Shown here piece by piece: positions 11,308 through 22,351 of a stretch of DNA of 64,000 bases. Position 1 is the first letter of the stretch, and each line of letters begins with the position of its first letter. The DNA is from Boesenbergia rotunda (taxonomy: Eukaryota > Streptophyta > Magnoliopsida > Zingiberales > Zingiberaceae), in assembly GCA_024364735.1 (NCBI GenBank), contig JAGFNQ010006466.1:278520-342519 (forward strand), written 5' to 3'. The position numbers and the translations under genes are program-made. The notes beneath the pieces were generated by a model. It searched no databases. It saw only the letters and a list, made by a program, of their open reading frames with translations, and had not been told where the DNA came from.

Positions 11308-12929
11308 TTAATTTGGCCCCCCTGGACTAAAGCCATGATAATGGTTTGGCAAGATGTGAATGTTGTCCTTGGGGATCCAATACTGATTTGATCTAGTTTG
11401 TTTGTTCAGGCACAGTTTAGGTACCCATGCCTGAACTTTAGGTCTAGACTGGTTCAGTACAGCATAGTAGGATCTTTGTCTAGATTTGGTTCTATAGCCT
11501 AGTCCGGATCGATTTAGAACCGACTTCTGTTTTCCAAGAATCATGTCAAGACCCTTGGAACCAGAAGTGCATCGTTCTAAACCTGATCTAAGGTCCTTAA
11601 CTTGAGTTTTCAAGGAGGAGTTCTCTTTCTCAAGATTTTCAACTTGAGTAGAGGTTCCTTCTTGAACCTTCTCAGTTAAGGATCTAGAGTCAGCTCTCTC
11701 TTTCAAGAGTTTTACTTCCTGTCAGAGAGATTCGACTCGGAGTTTAGCTTTCGCCAAATCTTGAGAAAGATAGGAAATTAATTCATTTAATTGATTTCTT
11801 GAAAACCCACTTACAGTTATTTCGCCGTCCTCTGAGAATGTAAGTTTGCCGTCGTCCGGCTCCGACTCTGACTCGGTCTCGATTTCTTCTGAGGCGATTA
11901 GTGCGAGCAGGTTCGACTGTGGGACCTCTTCTTCTTCGGAGGAGGAGGACTCGTCCCACGTTGCCTGAAGTGCCTTCTTCTTTCTTGTCTTCTTTGTTTC
12001 CTTCAGGTTGGGGCATTCAGTCTTGTAGTGGCCCTTCTTCTTGCACTCGTAACAGGTCACGTTGGGTTTGTTCTTTTCATTTGAGGGTTCAACTGGTTCT
12101 TCATTTCTTCGGCTGCTTTTCTTCTGTTGGTTTGGTTTTTTAGCTCTTTGTAGTAGTCCCGGGCTAGTCGAACCAACTTAGGCCGATTTCCCTTGCTGTC
12201 TTCTGAGTCTGAATCTGAATCAGACTCGGGTGCAGGTTGAAGCTTCTTCTTGGTTGTCTTTCCAGCTTTACCTGCAACAAAGGCAATGCCTTTCTCGGCC
12301 AAATTGCAGTTAGTCTGTTCATGTAATTCAAGTTCAGAAAAAAGTTCATCTAACTTGATTTTGGAAAGATCCCTAGAAACTTTGTAAGCATCTACCATAG
12401 ATGCCCACAAGGTGTTTCTTGGGAAAGCATTAAGGGCGTACCTTATTAGGTCACGATTTTCTACCTTGTGACCAATGGTGTGTAGACCGTTCATCATCTC
12501 CTGAATTTTGGCGTGGAGCTGAGCTGCTGATTCGCCTTCGTTCATCTTGATGGTGTACAGCGTGTTCAGCAGAAGGTCCCTCTTGCTGATTCGGGTGTCG
12601 GAGGTTCCTTCGTGTAGTTCGATCAGCTTACTCCAGAGTTCTTTGGCATTGTTGAATGGACCCACCCGGTTCAGCTCCTCTTTTGTTAGGCCGCATTGGA
12701 GTGTTTGGGTCACTTTGGCATCGGCTTCAATTTTCTTTTTGAGTGCAGCGTCCCATTCAGTGTAAGATTGTTGTACTCCATCAGCATTCCTTGGTATTTC
12801 CAGTCCGGACTGGATGATTATCCACATGTCCACCTGAGTTTTCAGGTGAACCTCCATTCTGCTCTTCTAGTAGGAGAAATCCTCCCCACTGAAGAGCGGT
12901 GGTCTTGCGGTGTTGAAGCCTTCTTGCAT
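11308..12929 (-). pseudogene. Element B gag pseudogene
   Basis: This is a copia Gag homologous to the intact one at 34962-36593. Read on the minus strand it has the capsid region (with GLTKEELNRVGPFN and LIELHEGTSDTRISKRDLL), a Ser/Glu-rich linker, a CCHC zinc knuckle (CYECKKKGHYKTEC), a coiled-coil segment and the C-terminal QYWIPKDNIHILP motif. It is broken in at least three places: a TAG replacing the Trp codon before KSRMEVHLK (near 12867), a frameshift near 12060-12130, and a TGA replacing an Arg codon near 11711. The start codon at 12929-12927 matches K and F1. Confidence 0.85.
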
Positions 12930-13150
12930 GGCTCTTAAGGAGTTTATCTGAAAAAGAGAGAAAAGAAAGGAAAACTCTGTCCCAAGACTTGGTCTTGGAT
13001 TAGTAGTGCGGGATAAAGTAAAATAATTATCGAGGGGTGTTGCACCGGTCTCGATTAACGATAAAAATTCGAAAAAGAAGAAAAGAAATAATTCAAAGAA
13101 AAATTCGAAAAATTCTCAAACTGGTGGTTGCACCAAATTTGAGCTTCCCC

Positions 13151-13162
13151 ACTCTGATACCA
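13151..13162 (-). promoter_or_regulatory. Element B primer-binding site
   Basis: The minus strand reads TGGTATCAGAGT, two bases inside the 5' LTR edge at 13165, differing from the usual site only in the last base. Confidence 0.75.
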
Positions 13163-13164
13163 CT

Positions 13165-14722
13165 TATTGGATCGAGAGAAAACGATATAGGGGGGGTGAA
13201 TATCGTAAGTCGTTTCGGATTGAAAAGAGAATACGCAGCGGAAAAATTAAAACTAAACAACACACAAACACCAAGATTTTACTTGGTTCGGAGTCGCGGT
13301 CGGCTCCTACTCCAAGGCCCACGGTCGTTGACCGTTTATTGCGGGCAATTCTATATGTGCACAAAAAGGTTTACAAACAGATATTACAATTGCAGTACAG
13401 TAAACTTAAAATGACAGCTCTTCGTTACCGTCGTCCGGTGTGGAATGTATCTCAGAGCAGAGGGACGTCGTCGGCGCTTGTATCTCGAGTTGGGAGGTTT
13501 CCGGAGCAAAGCGCTTGAGTAGAAGAGCGTATTGGCGTTGGAAGAAGTGATTGTTGAGGCCTTGGGGTCGAGGGGCTTTTTATAGCCTCCCGGGGCGCCC
13601 TGAACGTTGGGGGCGCCCCCCCCCCCCCCACGTGTCAATCGATCCGGATAAGTCTCGGTCAGCCGTTATCCCTCCAGGATCGGGCTGAGGTTTGACCGGG
13701 GGTGCCCGGGACGCAGGGGGCGCCCTGGTTGACTCTTTCAGCGGGCTTCTCGGCTGGATAAGTTTTATCCACTTCGTTAGCTTAAGCCCGGGGCGCCCGA
13801 GGCATCCGGGGCGCCCGGGAGCACGGGGGCGCCCGGAGCATGGGGGTGCCCCACCCAGTGAGCTTCCGAAGCGTACTTTTGCTGAACTCATGTTTGGCTT
13901 GTACTTAGGGCGCCCGGGTCCTTCCGGGCACCTAACCCAGCTGCTGCCTCACTCCTTTGAGGCTTTCTGAGCTGCAGACACTCGTTCCTTCGGTCCTGCA
14001 TCCAGGTTATTACCAAACAAGATAGAGCAAATATGTTAGTGAGTCTTACAGCTATAGCTGTCTTGGTTCTGACTTTAGGTCTCCAAAATGGAGCCCTAGG
14101 TCGAACCGACGCCTACTGTTCCCTCGACGGGGAACGCGTCCACACCTACTCCTCTCAGGAGAATTTACCTGATGCCAATCGGCTCCTCCGGTTGGACTTT
14201 TGCCTAGTAGTCCTTCGCCAAGTGCCTAGCTGTCCTTCGCCAGGTCTTCAGTACCAAGCAGTCCTTCGCCAGGTCATCGGTTCCAAGCAATCCTTCGCCT
14301 GGTGCCTAGCAGTCCTTCGCTAGGGCTTTGTATCCTGGCATTCCTTCGCCAGGTGCCTAGTATTTCTTCGTTAGGGCTTTGTATCCTGGCATTCCTTCTC
14401 CAGGTGCCTAGCATTCCTTCGCTAGGGCTTTGTATCCTGGCAGTCCTTCGCCAGGTCTTCGGTTCCAAGCAATCCTTCGCCTGGTGCCTAGCATTCCTTC
14501 ACTTGGGCTTTGTATCCTGGCATTCCTTCTCCAGGTGCCTAGCATTCCTTCGCTAGGGCTTTGTATCCTGGCAGTCCTTCGCCAGGTGCCTAGTAGTCCT
14601 TCGCTAGGACTTTGTTTCCTGCACACTTAATGAGCATGTTAGATAAACATTATATCTTAACTTTTGAACCCTTTTGCCATTATCAAAACACAGGTTTGAC
14701 TTGGGTGCTGTCTGCACCAACA
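13165..14722 (-). mobile_element. Element B 5' LTR
   Basis: This 1558-bp LTR ends CACCAACA at 14722. Its other terminus is TATTGG where the 3' LTR has TGTTGG, a G-to-A change in the terminal dinucleotide. It carries a hairpin array (14608-14118), GGCGCC cluster (about 13950-13590), G-box (about 13630) and TATAAAA box (13584-13578). Confidence 0.88.
14118..14608 (-). repeat. U3 hairpin array, B 5' LTR (longest array in the window)
   Basis: On the minus strand this is a run of about fifteen short inverted repeats with gaagga loops, including CCTAGC-gaaggact-GCTAGG, CCTGGC with GCCAGG and CCAGGC with GCTTGG (one G-U pair). Unit number exceeds that of the 3' LTR, showing expansion or contraction by slippage or recombination. 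Confidence 0.75.
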
Positions 14723-16141
14723 AATAAAGAGCACATCATTTCATGTGACTCTTCACCTTCTCTTCATCCAATGAAGAGAGATTTTTCTCTTTCCTTCATT
14801 AAACACTTTAATGAATTTCCCCTGCAATTCCGATCGGGCCTCTCGGGCTTCCGACCAGGTCTCCCGACCAAGTCTGTCAAGCAAGTCGGCAAGCTCCCAA
14901 CCCAGTCTATCGAGCTCCTGACCCAGTCTGCCGAGCGCCGACCCATTCAGCCGAGTGTCGAGCTCCCAACCCAGTCTGCCGACCAAATCCCCGAGCTCCC
15001 GTCCAAGTCTCTTGAGTTCCCAACTCAGGCTCCTGACCTAGTCTCCCGAGTTCCCAACTCGAGCTTCCGACTAAGTCCCTGAGCTCCTGACCCGGTCTCC
15101 CGACCTGAGTCTCCCGAGCTCCCGATCAGATCTCCTGAGTTCCCAACTCGGGCTCCTGATCAGACTTCCCGAAGCATCATGTCCTTAGTGTGTGACCCAA
15201 AAGGTTATCATGACGTTGGCAATGTGCCTAAATGCTTTAGACACACAAGTAATGAGCGACATCTAGCAATGCATCATTGCTACCCAAGTAACAAGAAATG
15301 TCGAGATCTGACTAAACCTCCGTGACTATGATAATGTATGACCTTGTCCTTCTATCATCGATATCTAGATTGACCAATGAGGCATAGACCGTGTCATCCT
15401 CGATCAATCTATGTGTTTCTTGATCCCCGAGTAGACTCACTCAAAACAAATGAGCTCAATATCTCATATTGACTCATTTGAGCATGACCATGCGTTTTAG
15501 TAGTCCTACTCGATCAAGGGGCCCATAGATATCACTCCCGTCATATGGGAGGGATAGATCTCATCTACATCACTCACATCCCTCCGCATAATTCATTACA
15601 TACCCAATAATCGCCTTTATAGTCCACCCTATTACGGGTGACGTTTGACGATAGCAAAGTACATAACTCCTTATGTAGGCAACCGTAGTGACTTCAGGTC
15701 TAAGGACTATTCATACTAATAGTCACATGAGAAAGTTTATGACACTCATATGACAATCTATGAAACTTTCTCATGGAGGGTCAATTCAGTACACATTCTC
15801 CAATATATACCCATGTGTCAACTTGATATCACATATCCATGATTTGTGAGCTCAAGTCATCAGTTGACCTACATGCTAGTCTCCATGCATTAATATTGTC
15901 CTTGAATATTAATACTTGACTAGGAATGGTTTAGAGTAGTGTTATCTACATCATCTCACTATCGATTCAACCAATCGATATAATGTAGATAAGAACCTAC
16001 TACCTAAGGACATTATTATACTTAGTTATTTGACACAAATACAAAGTAAGTATAATAACCAATCATGCCTTTATGATAGAATATGATACAAAATGTCCCT
16101 AGTCAATCATCACATAATTGGCTCTAGGGCTCCTACTAACA

Positions 16142-16439
16142 GTTATTTCTGGTCGACACTGCTAAAGTACGTCAACCGACTAGTCACCACTTGTTTGTCT
16201 TGTTAGAAGCATCAAAACCCATGCTTACTGTACCGGTTGAGAAGGTTAGACAGGTATCTGAAACCCGTAGCACTGATCCATTGGATCAGTTCAGGCTCGG
16301 GGGGAGGGGGGGTAGTCCTGCACATTGATCATGGGGGTTGGTGGAGCATTGTGGGGTATGTCGCCCCGTCATTCCATCCCTCAGAAGGTTCACCCTAGGT
16401 GGCCGTCAGAAGAAGTCTTATTGAGAGGACGAAGTGGGA

Positions 16440-16479
<40 letters not shown>

Positions 16480-16526
16480 GGGTAGAAGTAGAGGTGTTGG
16501 CCAGAATAACAAAGGGGGCAGTTATA
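16142..16526. other. Unassigned stretch with a 36-base poly(A) run
   Basis: This lies between A's LTR and the LTR of gypsy element L. A plus-strand frame from 16143 stays open for about 65 codons (VDTAKVRQPTSHHLF and on) but I do not recognise it. An uninterrupted A36 run is at 16441-16476. The segment just before 16527 (aaagggggcagttata) resembles a polypurine tract but may simply be flanking DNA. Confidence 0.4.
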
Positions 16527-18942
16527 TGTAACGCCCCAAAATTCTCATTTTTAGTTCTTAGAGTCCTTAGAATTATTAAAAATGGTTTAGAAATATTCTA
16601 GATATTTTTAGGGATTTTTAGAATATTTTTATGAAATTTTCTAAGTCCGTTTAGTATATTTAAAAAAGGAAAAAGCATTTAAGGGCAGCAAGGGGTTCGA
16701 ACCCTTCACCTGCGCTGTGAGAGAAGAGTGGGCGGACCAGCTGCGCTGGGTTGGTTTTGTTGAAACAGATTGAGCGAAACAATAGATAAGGTATAATTAG
16801 GTAAATTCGCCCCCATAAGTATAAATAGATAATTAAGGAGAGAAGTTTTATTTTTTTCCCCCAAACCCTCACGCCGTCTCTCTCTCCTCCCTTGGGCGAA
16901 AACACACCAAGCCCTAAGGCTTCCTCCGGTGGTCGGCCAAGGCTCTCCTCCGAGAGATCTTCCAATATTCGGAATCCCCACGACGAGAGGAACGCGTGAG
17001 CGCGAAGAAATCTCCGAGACTTCGAGTTTCTCCGGAACCTCCGACGCCGTTCTTGGTTGTAAGTCCAAGATATCAAGGTAAGTACTGCTCACCTGCAGTA
17101 AGAGGCGGTTTTTCCGCAAGAATTTCCCTTAAAAGTTTTTAAAAGAGATATTTACTTCTTGTTAAGATTTTTGCATGTGATCTTAGTTCATTATATGCTT
17201 ATATATTTTATTGAGTGCCCTATATGAGGTTAGGGTCCAAGAAAAGCTATGAGAAAAGAAAAGAGAAGATAAAGATAAGAAAAGAAAAGGCCAAGGCCTT
17301 AAGAAATCCCCAAAAGTCAAGACTTAGGGATTTTAGCACGCAAGGTGCTCGAGAAAATGCCAAGACATTTACAGATAAGAAAAGAAAAGGCCAAGGCCTT
17401 AAGAAATCCCCAAAAGTCAAGACTTAGGGATTTTAGCACGCAAGGTGCTCGAGAAAATGCCAAGGCATTTACAGATAAGAAAGAAAAGAAAGAAAAGCTA
17501 TTTTATTTTCTAAGGCCAGTACCCGGCGTCCAAGGGCGTCGTTAAAGAAATCCAGGTGTCCAATTCCAAGGTCTTGGCCCTGGTAGACCAAGGTCTGCTC
17601 TATTAGGATTGGTGGCTCGCTACCCCAACCTTTTAGGGAACGCGCATGAGATGGTACTTACGTCTTCAGTGGATCCAAGTGATTATTATTTTCAAGTATA
17701 TGCTTTAGCAAAGTTTTCTAAAGTTTAAGAAAGTTTTCAAAGAGTTAAAGAAAGACTTTAAGTTAAAGAATTGCTAAAGTTTCAAGTTAAGCCAAGAAAA
17801 GTGAGTTGAGATTTATTAATGCTTGAGTATGCATGTTTTGAGTTACACATGTTCTTAGTTTTCTTTCAAGCATATAAGTATCTCATGTGATTTCATATTG
17901 TTCAAGAAGCATGTTTGCACATTTCGAGATTTTGTGAGCTAGATAGTACTTACTAAGCTTTTTGCTTACTAGTTGCATTTCCTCTTACTACAGATAAAGG
18001 TAAAGGCAAGCAATTCTGAAGGAAGGCGACGAGGCGGTGCTGAGTAAAGTGTGTGTGGTGGCTGATTTTGGAGAGATCCTTGAGACGAGACAATTTAGTT
18101 ATTTGAATTACAATGTTTTAGTTTATTCAAATTTCAAGTTCTTGCTTTATGGAGTTTAGCGAACATTTAAGTTTTGGATAGTTTTACATGCTCAATTTCT
18201 TAGAGTAAAGATTCCATGTCATTTCATTTAGCATACATATCCTTATGATTGCATTGGATGAGTAGAAGTGTGGGTGGTTTGAAATATTGATACTTTGTTA
18301 GAGAAATAGATGCATGTGCCAAGATAGTATTAATTTCCCTTTTGATCAAGTTTTTATTGCTTAAGTATGTTTAGAAAAGTTGCTTTCTCATTTGATAATG
18401 CCTTAGGGATGTTTCAGAATTTTGTGTGATGAGTTTCAATGGTTAGAAGTTAAGTTTGGTACAAACTCTAGCTTAAAGTCTATGTAGATTTTTCATAACT
18501 TGCTAAATTCCGCAAAAGTCCTAATTTCAAGTTTATGGATTCGTTTTGATTGGCTAAATTGTTTAGAAAACTGGTATAGAGTATAGAAATGGTGTCATGA
18601 TTTTATATGGCTCGAAAGTATAGGTTTGGTGGAGTTTTGAAACAAGGCTTCGAATCTGGAAAACAGGTTTCAGACTTATCAGTCGACTGGTACAGTATCA
18701 GTCGACTGATACCCGTAAGCTGAGTTGGGCGAGGCAAGTTTCAATAAGTATTTTCTTACGAGTTTTTGAGAAAGAAAGTGTGACATGGTATCATGCATGA
18801 CTATTTAAGTTAGAATATCATTCTTAAATAGATTAAAAAGAAAAAGAAAAAAATAAGATTTCCGCATTTTTAGTCGTGCATTAGAGTCGAGAAGTAGACA
18901 AAAGTAACGATCCGTCTAAGGCAGAGAAGGCGGGTCGCTACA
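16527..18942 (+). mobile_element. 5' LTR of gypsy element L (Tekay/Del-like)
   Basis: The 2416-bp LTR starts TGTAACGCCCC, a start typical of Tekay/Del chromovirus LTRs, and ends GGTCGCTACA. A primer site lies two bases beyond. It contains a 100-bp tandem duplication (17274-17473) and, near 18673-18710, two copies of the palindromic cagtcgactg motif. Short ORFs on either strand near 16660-17430 look like chance. Confidence 0.85.
17274..17473. repeat. Two-copy 100-bp tandem duplication in L's LTR
   Basis: The unit from gataagaaaagaaaaggcca through gaaaatgccaagacatttaca repeats with a period of exactly 100 bp, almost without differences; a third unit begins at 17474 and breaks off. It indicates a recent duplication. 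Confidence 0.9.
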
Positions 18943-18944
18943 GG

Positions 18945-18956
18945 TGGTATCAGAGC
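18945..18956 (+). promoter_or_regulatory. Primer-binding site of gypsy element L
   Basis: TGGTATCAGAGC directly follows the LTR, as expected for initiator-Met tRNA priming. Confidence 0.88.
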
Positions 18957-19360
18957 AGTTCCCATTCTCTAGCATCACACACACATCAGCATCAACCTTG
19001 CCGTCTTCAAGTAAGAAAGCTTTAAGTTTCAGTTTTTCTATTGCTCCTTTACTTAATTGCAGTATAGAGAAATGCTTAAGTACTTACTCATATGTGCATA
19101 GAACATGGAAGCATGTTTAATACCTTAGTATCACTGAATCATGTTTAATCCCTAGAATGGATATTAGAGAAATGCTTAAGTACTTACTTGATTTGCCCAA
19201 AAGTAAGTTTTGGGATTATGGCACGCAAGGTGCTTGATAAAAGTTTTGAGTAAGACCAAGGTCTTACTAAGCCCTAGAACGAGTTCTAGAACTAAGAAAT
19301 GAGATAAGAATCAAGACCAAGGTCTTGTTATATCCTAAAGCAAGTTTGGGAACATTACCA

Positions 19361-21678
19361 TTAAGTGTTAAGTTATACATTTGAGGACGTCCTAGAAAGG
19401 CCCAAAACGAGGAGCAAGCTCCTAGAGGGCAAGAGGCAACAGAGTCAGTACCCCCACCAAATCTCTTAGACGTGGTGGCTCAGTTACAGAGACAGTTAGC
19501 AGAACAACAGCAAGTTATTGCCACTAGGATGGCTAACCAGCAGGTCGTTATTACTACCTCGCCGGTGGCGAATGTAGTGGCACCAGTTGTGATCAAAGAC
19601 CCATCGATTACATCTGTAGTCCGGCAAGGGGGGTAAGGCAAGAAGCGTACCTCATTCAGTAGAAGAAACTGAAGCCAGGGAACTTCCCAGGCATAAGCAA
19701 ACCATGGGATGCTTAAGCATGGTTCAAAACGTTGGAAAGAATAGTAGGGCTACTGGACTGGCATGAGGTAGAGAAGATAAAGTGTGCATCTTTCTGCCTT
19801 ACGGGAGATGCTAGAATATAGTGGAAGAGAGCCAAGGCCAAGAGAAATGTCAGCCAGATGACATGGGCCGACTTCGAGACTGAGTTCTTCGAAGAATACT
19901 TTCACATGCAAGTAACCAACAAGCATTATGATGAATTCACGGAGTTCAGACAAGGAGAACTATCCGTGGATGAAGCAGTGAAGATGTTTAAGCAGTTAGC
20001 TCATCTGTGCCCAGAGCTAGTTAGCACAGAAAAAGAGATAGTTAGGCTAATGCTCAAGATGTTAAGGCCACCAGGAAGGTTGAACGATGAAGTTCTTAAC
20101 AACCTTACCGTCAGGGGAAGTAATGGCCTCTACTGAGAGGCTAAGGGCAGTATCAATCTAGATTTCCAACCGAGAGCTCTACAGTGACTTGGTAGTCCTT
20201 GAGATGAAGGATTACGATGTCATTTTAGGAATGGACTTCTTGAGCAAGTGTAATGCTTCTATAGACTGCCGCAAGAGAAAAGTCAAGTTCACACCAGAAG
20301 CAGAACCTTCATTTGAGTTTATTGGAGACCCAAGGAGAAAGATAAATAGGTTCTTATCTACCTTACAAGCTCAGAGAATGTTAGAGAAGGGGGTGCTCTG
20401 GTTTTCTAGCTCATATAGTGGATGCAAGTCAAGGAGAAGGATTGAAGAGAGAAGAAGTGAGGGTAGTCTGTGACTATCCTGAGGTGTTTCCTGAAGAGTT
20501 ACCAGGACTCCTTCCCAATCGGGAAATTGAGTTTGAAATTGAGTTGGCCCCAGGAACCAACCCAAATTCGAAGGCACCTTATCGCATGGCACCAGCAGAA
20601 CTGAAAGAATTACAAGAACAATTGCGAGAGTTGCTTGACAAGGGTTTCATCCGCCCTAGTCATTCACCTTGGGGAGCTCCTGTACTATTTGTCAAGAAGG
20701 AAGATGGATCTATGCGAATGTGCATAGATTATCGAGCCTGGAATAAGGTAACCATCAAGAACAGATATCCTTTGCCAAGGATAGATGATTTATTTGATCA
20801 GCTGAAGGGAGCCACAGTGTTCTCCAAGATAGATCTGCGATCAGGTTACCATCAGCTCAGAGTGAAGGAGAGTGATGTGCCAAGGACTGCTTTCAGTACA
20901 AGATATGGGCACTATGAGTTTGTGGTCATGCCCTTTGGAGTGACGAACGCCCCTGCGACGTTTATGGATCTAATGAATAGAGTGTTCAAGGATTATCTGG
21001 ACAAGTTTGTCATTGCCTTCATTGATGATATCCTAGTGTATTCAAAGACTCGGAAAGAACATGAAGAACACCTGAAGATAGTGTTGCAAACCTTACACCA
21101 GAAGGAGTTGTACGCCAAATTCTCAAAGTGTGAGTTTTGGCTTGATCAGGTGGCCTTCCTAGGCCACATTGTATCCAAAGAAGGCATTCAAGTTGATCCA
21201 GCCAAGATAGAAGCAGTCAGCAACTGGTGTAGACCCAAGAATGCCAGTGAAATCAGAAGCTTCTTAGGCCTGGTAGGATATTACAGAAAAAAAAAATTTG
21301 TGGAGGATTTTCCCAAAATAGCCTCTCCACTCACAGCCTTGACCAGGAAGAACAAGAAGTTTGAATGGTCAGATAAATGCGAGCACAATTTCCTAGAGCT
21401 GAAGAAGAGACTGACCAGTGCTCCCATCCTGACTGTTCCAGAGAGTGACAAGGCCTTTGACACCAACAGTGATGCATCCAAGATGGGCCTTGGAGCTGTC
21501 CTCATGCAAGATGGTAAAGTAATAGCATATGCCTCCAGACAGCTCAAGGACTATGAGAAGAATTACCCTACCCACGACCTTGAGCTAGCAGCTGTGGTTT
21601 TTGCACTGAAGCTCTGGAGACACTACCTGTATGGAGTGCAGTGCAGAATCTTCATAGACCATCAGAGTTTGAAGTACT
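19361..21678 (+). pseudogene. Gypsy element L gag-pol, damaged and cut by the gap
   Basis: The Gag part includes a Gln-rich segment (AQLQRQLAEQQQ) near 19480 and a capsid fragment at 19858-20136 (WADFETEFFEEYF). The Gag C-terminus, zinc knuckle and protease active site appear deleted, since the frame resumes at about 20170 with the C-terminal protease segment (YDVILGMDFLSKCNASID). From 20418 the reverse transcriptase is well preserved: [30 protein letters not shown], the catalytic FIDDILVYS and [10 protein letters not shown]. RNase H follows until the run of N at 21679. Chromovirus-type sequence supports Tekay/Del. Frame changes upstream mean it is not functional as read. Confidence 0.85.
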
Positions 21679-21919
21679 NNNNNNNNNNNNNNNNNNNNNN
21701 NNNNNNNNNNNNNNNNNNNNNNNNNNNNNNNNNNNNNNNNNNNNNNNNNNNNNNNNNNNNNNNNNNNNNNNNNNNNNNNNNNNNNNNNNNNNNNNNNNNN
21801 NNNNNNNNNNNNNNNNNNNNNNNNNNNNNNNNNNNNNNNNNNNNNNNNNNNNNNNNNNNNNNNNNNNNNNNNNNNNNNNNNNNNNNNNNNNNNNNNNNNN
21901 NNNNNNNNNNNNNNNNNNN
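21679..21919. other. Assembly gap (241 N)
   Basis: This is a run of N inside L's RNase H region, followed at once by a C20 run (21921-21940). The sequence beyond belongs to a different element on the opposite strand, so the junction between L and D is hidden here. Confidence 0.98.
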
Positions 21920-21940
21920 ACCCCCCCCCCCCCCCCCCCC

Positions 21941-22346
21941 TCCAGGCTTAGGACCAATATAACATTTATCAGCCAAGTCGGGAACTGGACTTTCCGAATA
22001 TGCCTGGCCTGTAATAGCTTTGCTACCTCCTCTCTGAGTATTTAGTCTTGTTCTGGGACAAAGTGTCTCCGCCTTTGCTTTACTAGTCAGGATCCCAAAG
22101 TGATGTGTAGTCAGTGCGTGGCCAAGGTGGGAGAAACTCCTTTGATTTCATCTGCAGTCTATGCGAACACATCATGATGATCGACCAAATAGTTGATCAA
22201 CCTGTTTTTGAGTTCAGGGCCTAGATATACAGCAATTCTTATAACTCTTCATGACTACTGAGGATGAATCTGTACTTATTCACACTCAACTGTCTGGTGC
22301 TTCTCCTTAGCTCCTTCTTTCACCTGGGGATCAGCCAAATCAATCT
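21941..22346 (-). pseudogene. Element D reverse transcriptase start (decayed)
   Basis: With stops, the minus strand resembles the gypsy region from YLVDHHDVFA through EEVAKLLQARHIRKVQFPTWLINV, which precedes the RT fingers in Tat-type elements. It is cut by the poly-C run and gap on one side and by the solo LTR on the other. Confidence 0.65.
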
Positions 22347-22351
22347 GCAAG

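Larger units (their letters stand above)
5873..14722 (-). mobile_element. Element B: SIRE-like non-autonomous copia with pol replaced by another gene
   Basis: B is 8850 bp, flanked by the perfect TSD AATAA (5868-5872, 14723-14727). On the minus strand it has a 5' LTR (13165-14722), primer site, broken gag (12929-11308), the AT-rich gag-pol spacer, a segment with its own promoter and a 386-aa ORF, a 3' untranslated region, a polypurine tract and a 3' LTR (5873-7344). The parts flanking the acquired segment align with F1 (spacer at 36594-37290, 3' region at 40417-41714), so the whole of pol is missing. B would depend on another element for protease, integrase and reverse transcriptase. Confidence 0.85.
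5414..16141 (-). mobile_element. 5' LTR of element A, split by element B
   Basis: The ends are TGTTGGGTTC (5414) and CTCCTACTAACA (16141). The two pieces, 5414-5872 and 14728-16141, total about 1.87 kb and rejoin exactly when B and one AATAA copy are removed. A related solo LTR is at 22352-24009 and another begins at 62411. The primer site beside 5414 shows this is the 5' LTR of a minus-strand element. It has no GGCGCC cluster, unlike its guests. Confidence 0.85.

Noticed and set aside
14612..15082. 156-aa ORF with SVELPTQSADQ-like repeats
   Set aside because: It crosses the B/A junction and continues into a degenerate 'ccgagctcccgacc' repeat of A's LTR. It is absent as an ORF from the other A-type LTRs.
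18945..18956. tRNA-like matches at TGGTATCAGAGC sites
   Set aside because: Only the 3' complement of initiator-Met tRNA is present, next to LTR ends. No cloverleaf exists, so these are primer sites.
21641..22045. Long ORFs across 21679-21919 and 46046-46505
   Set aside because: They consist largely of N and cross assembly gaps.
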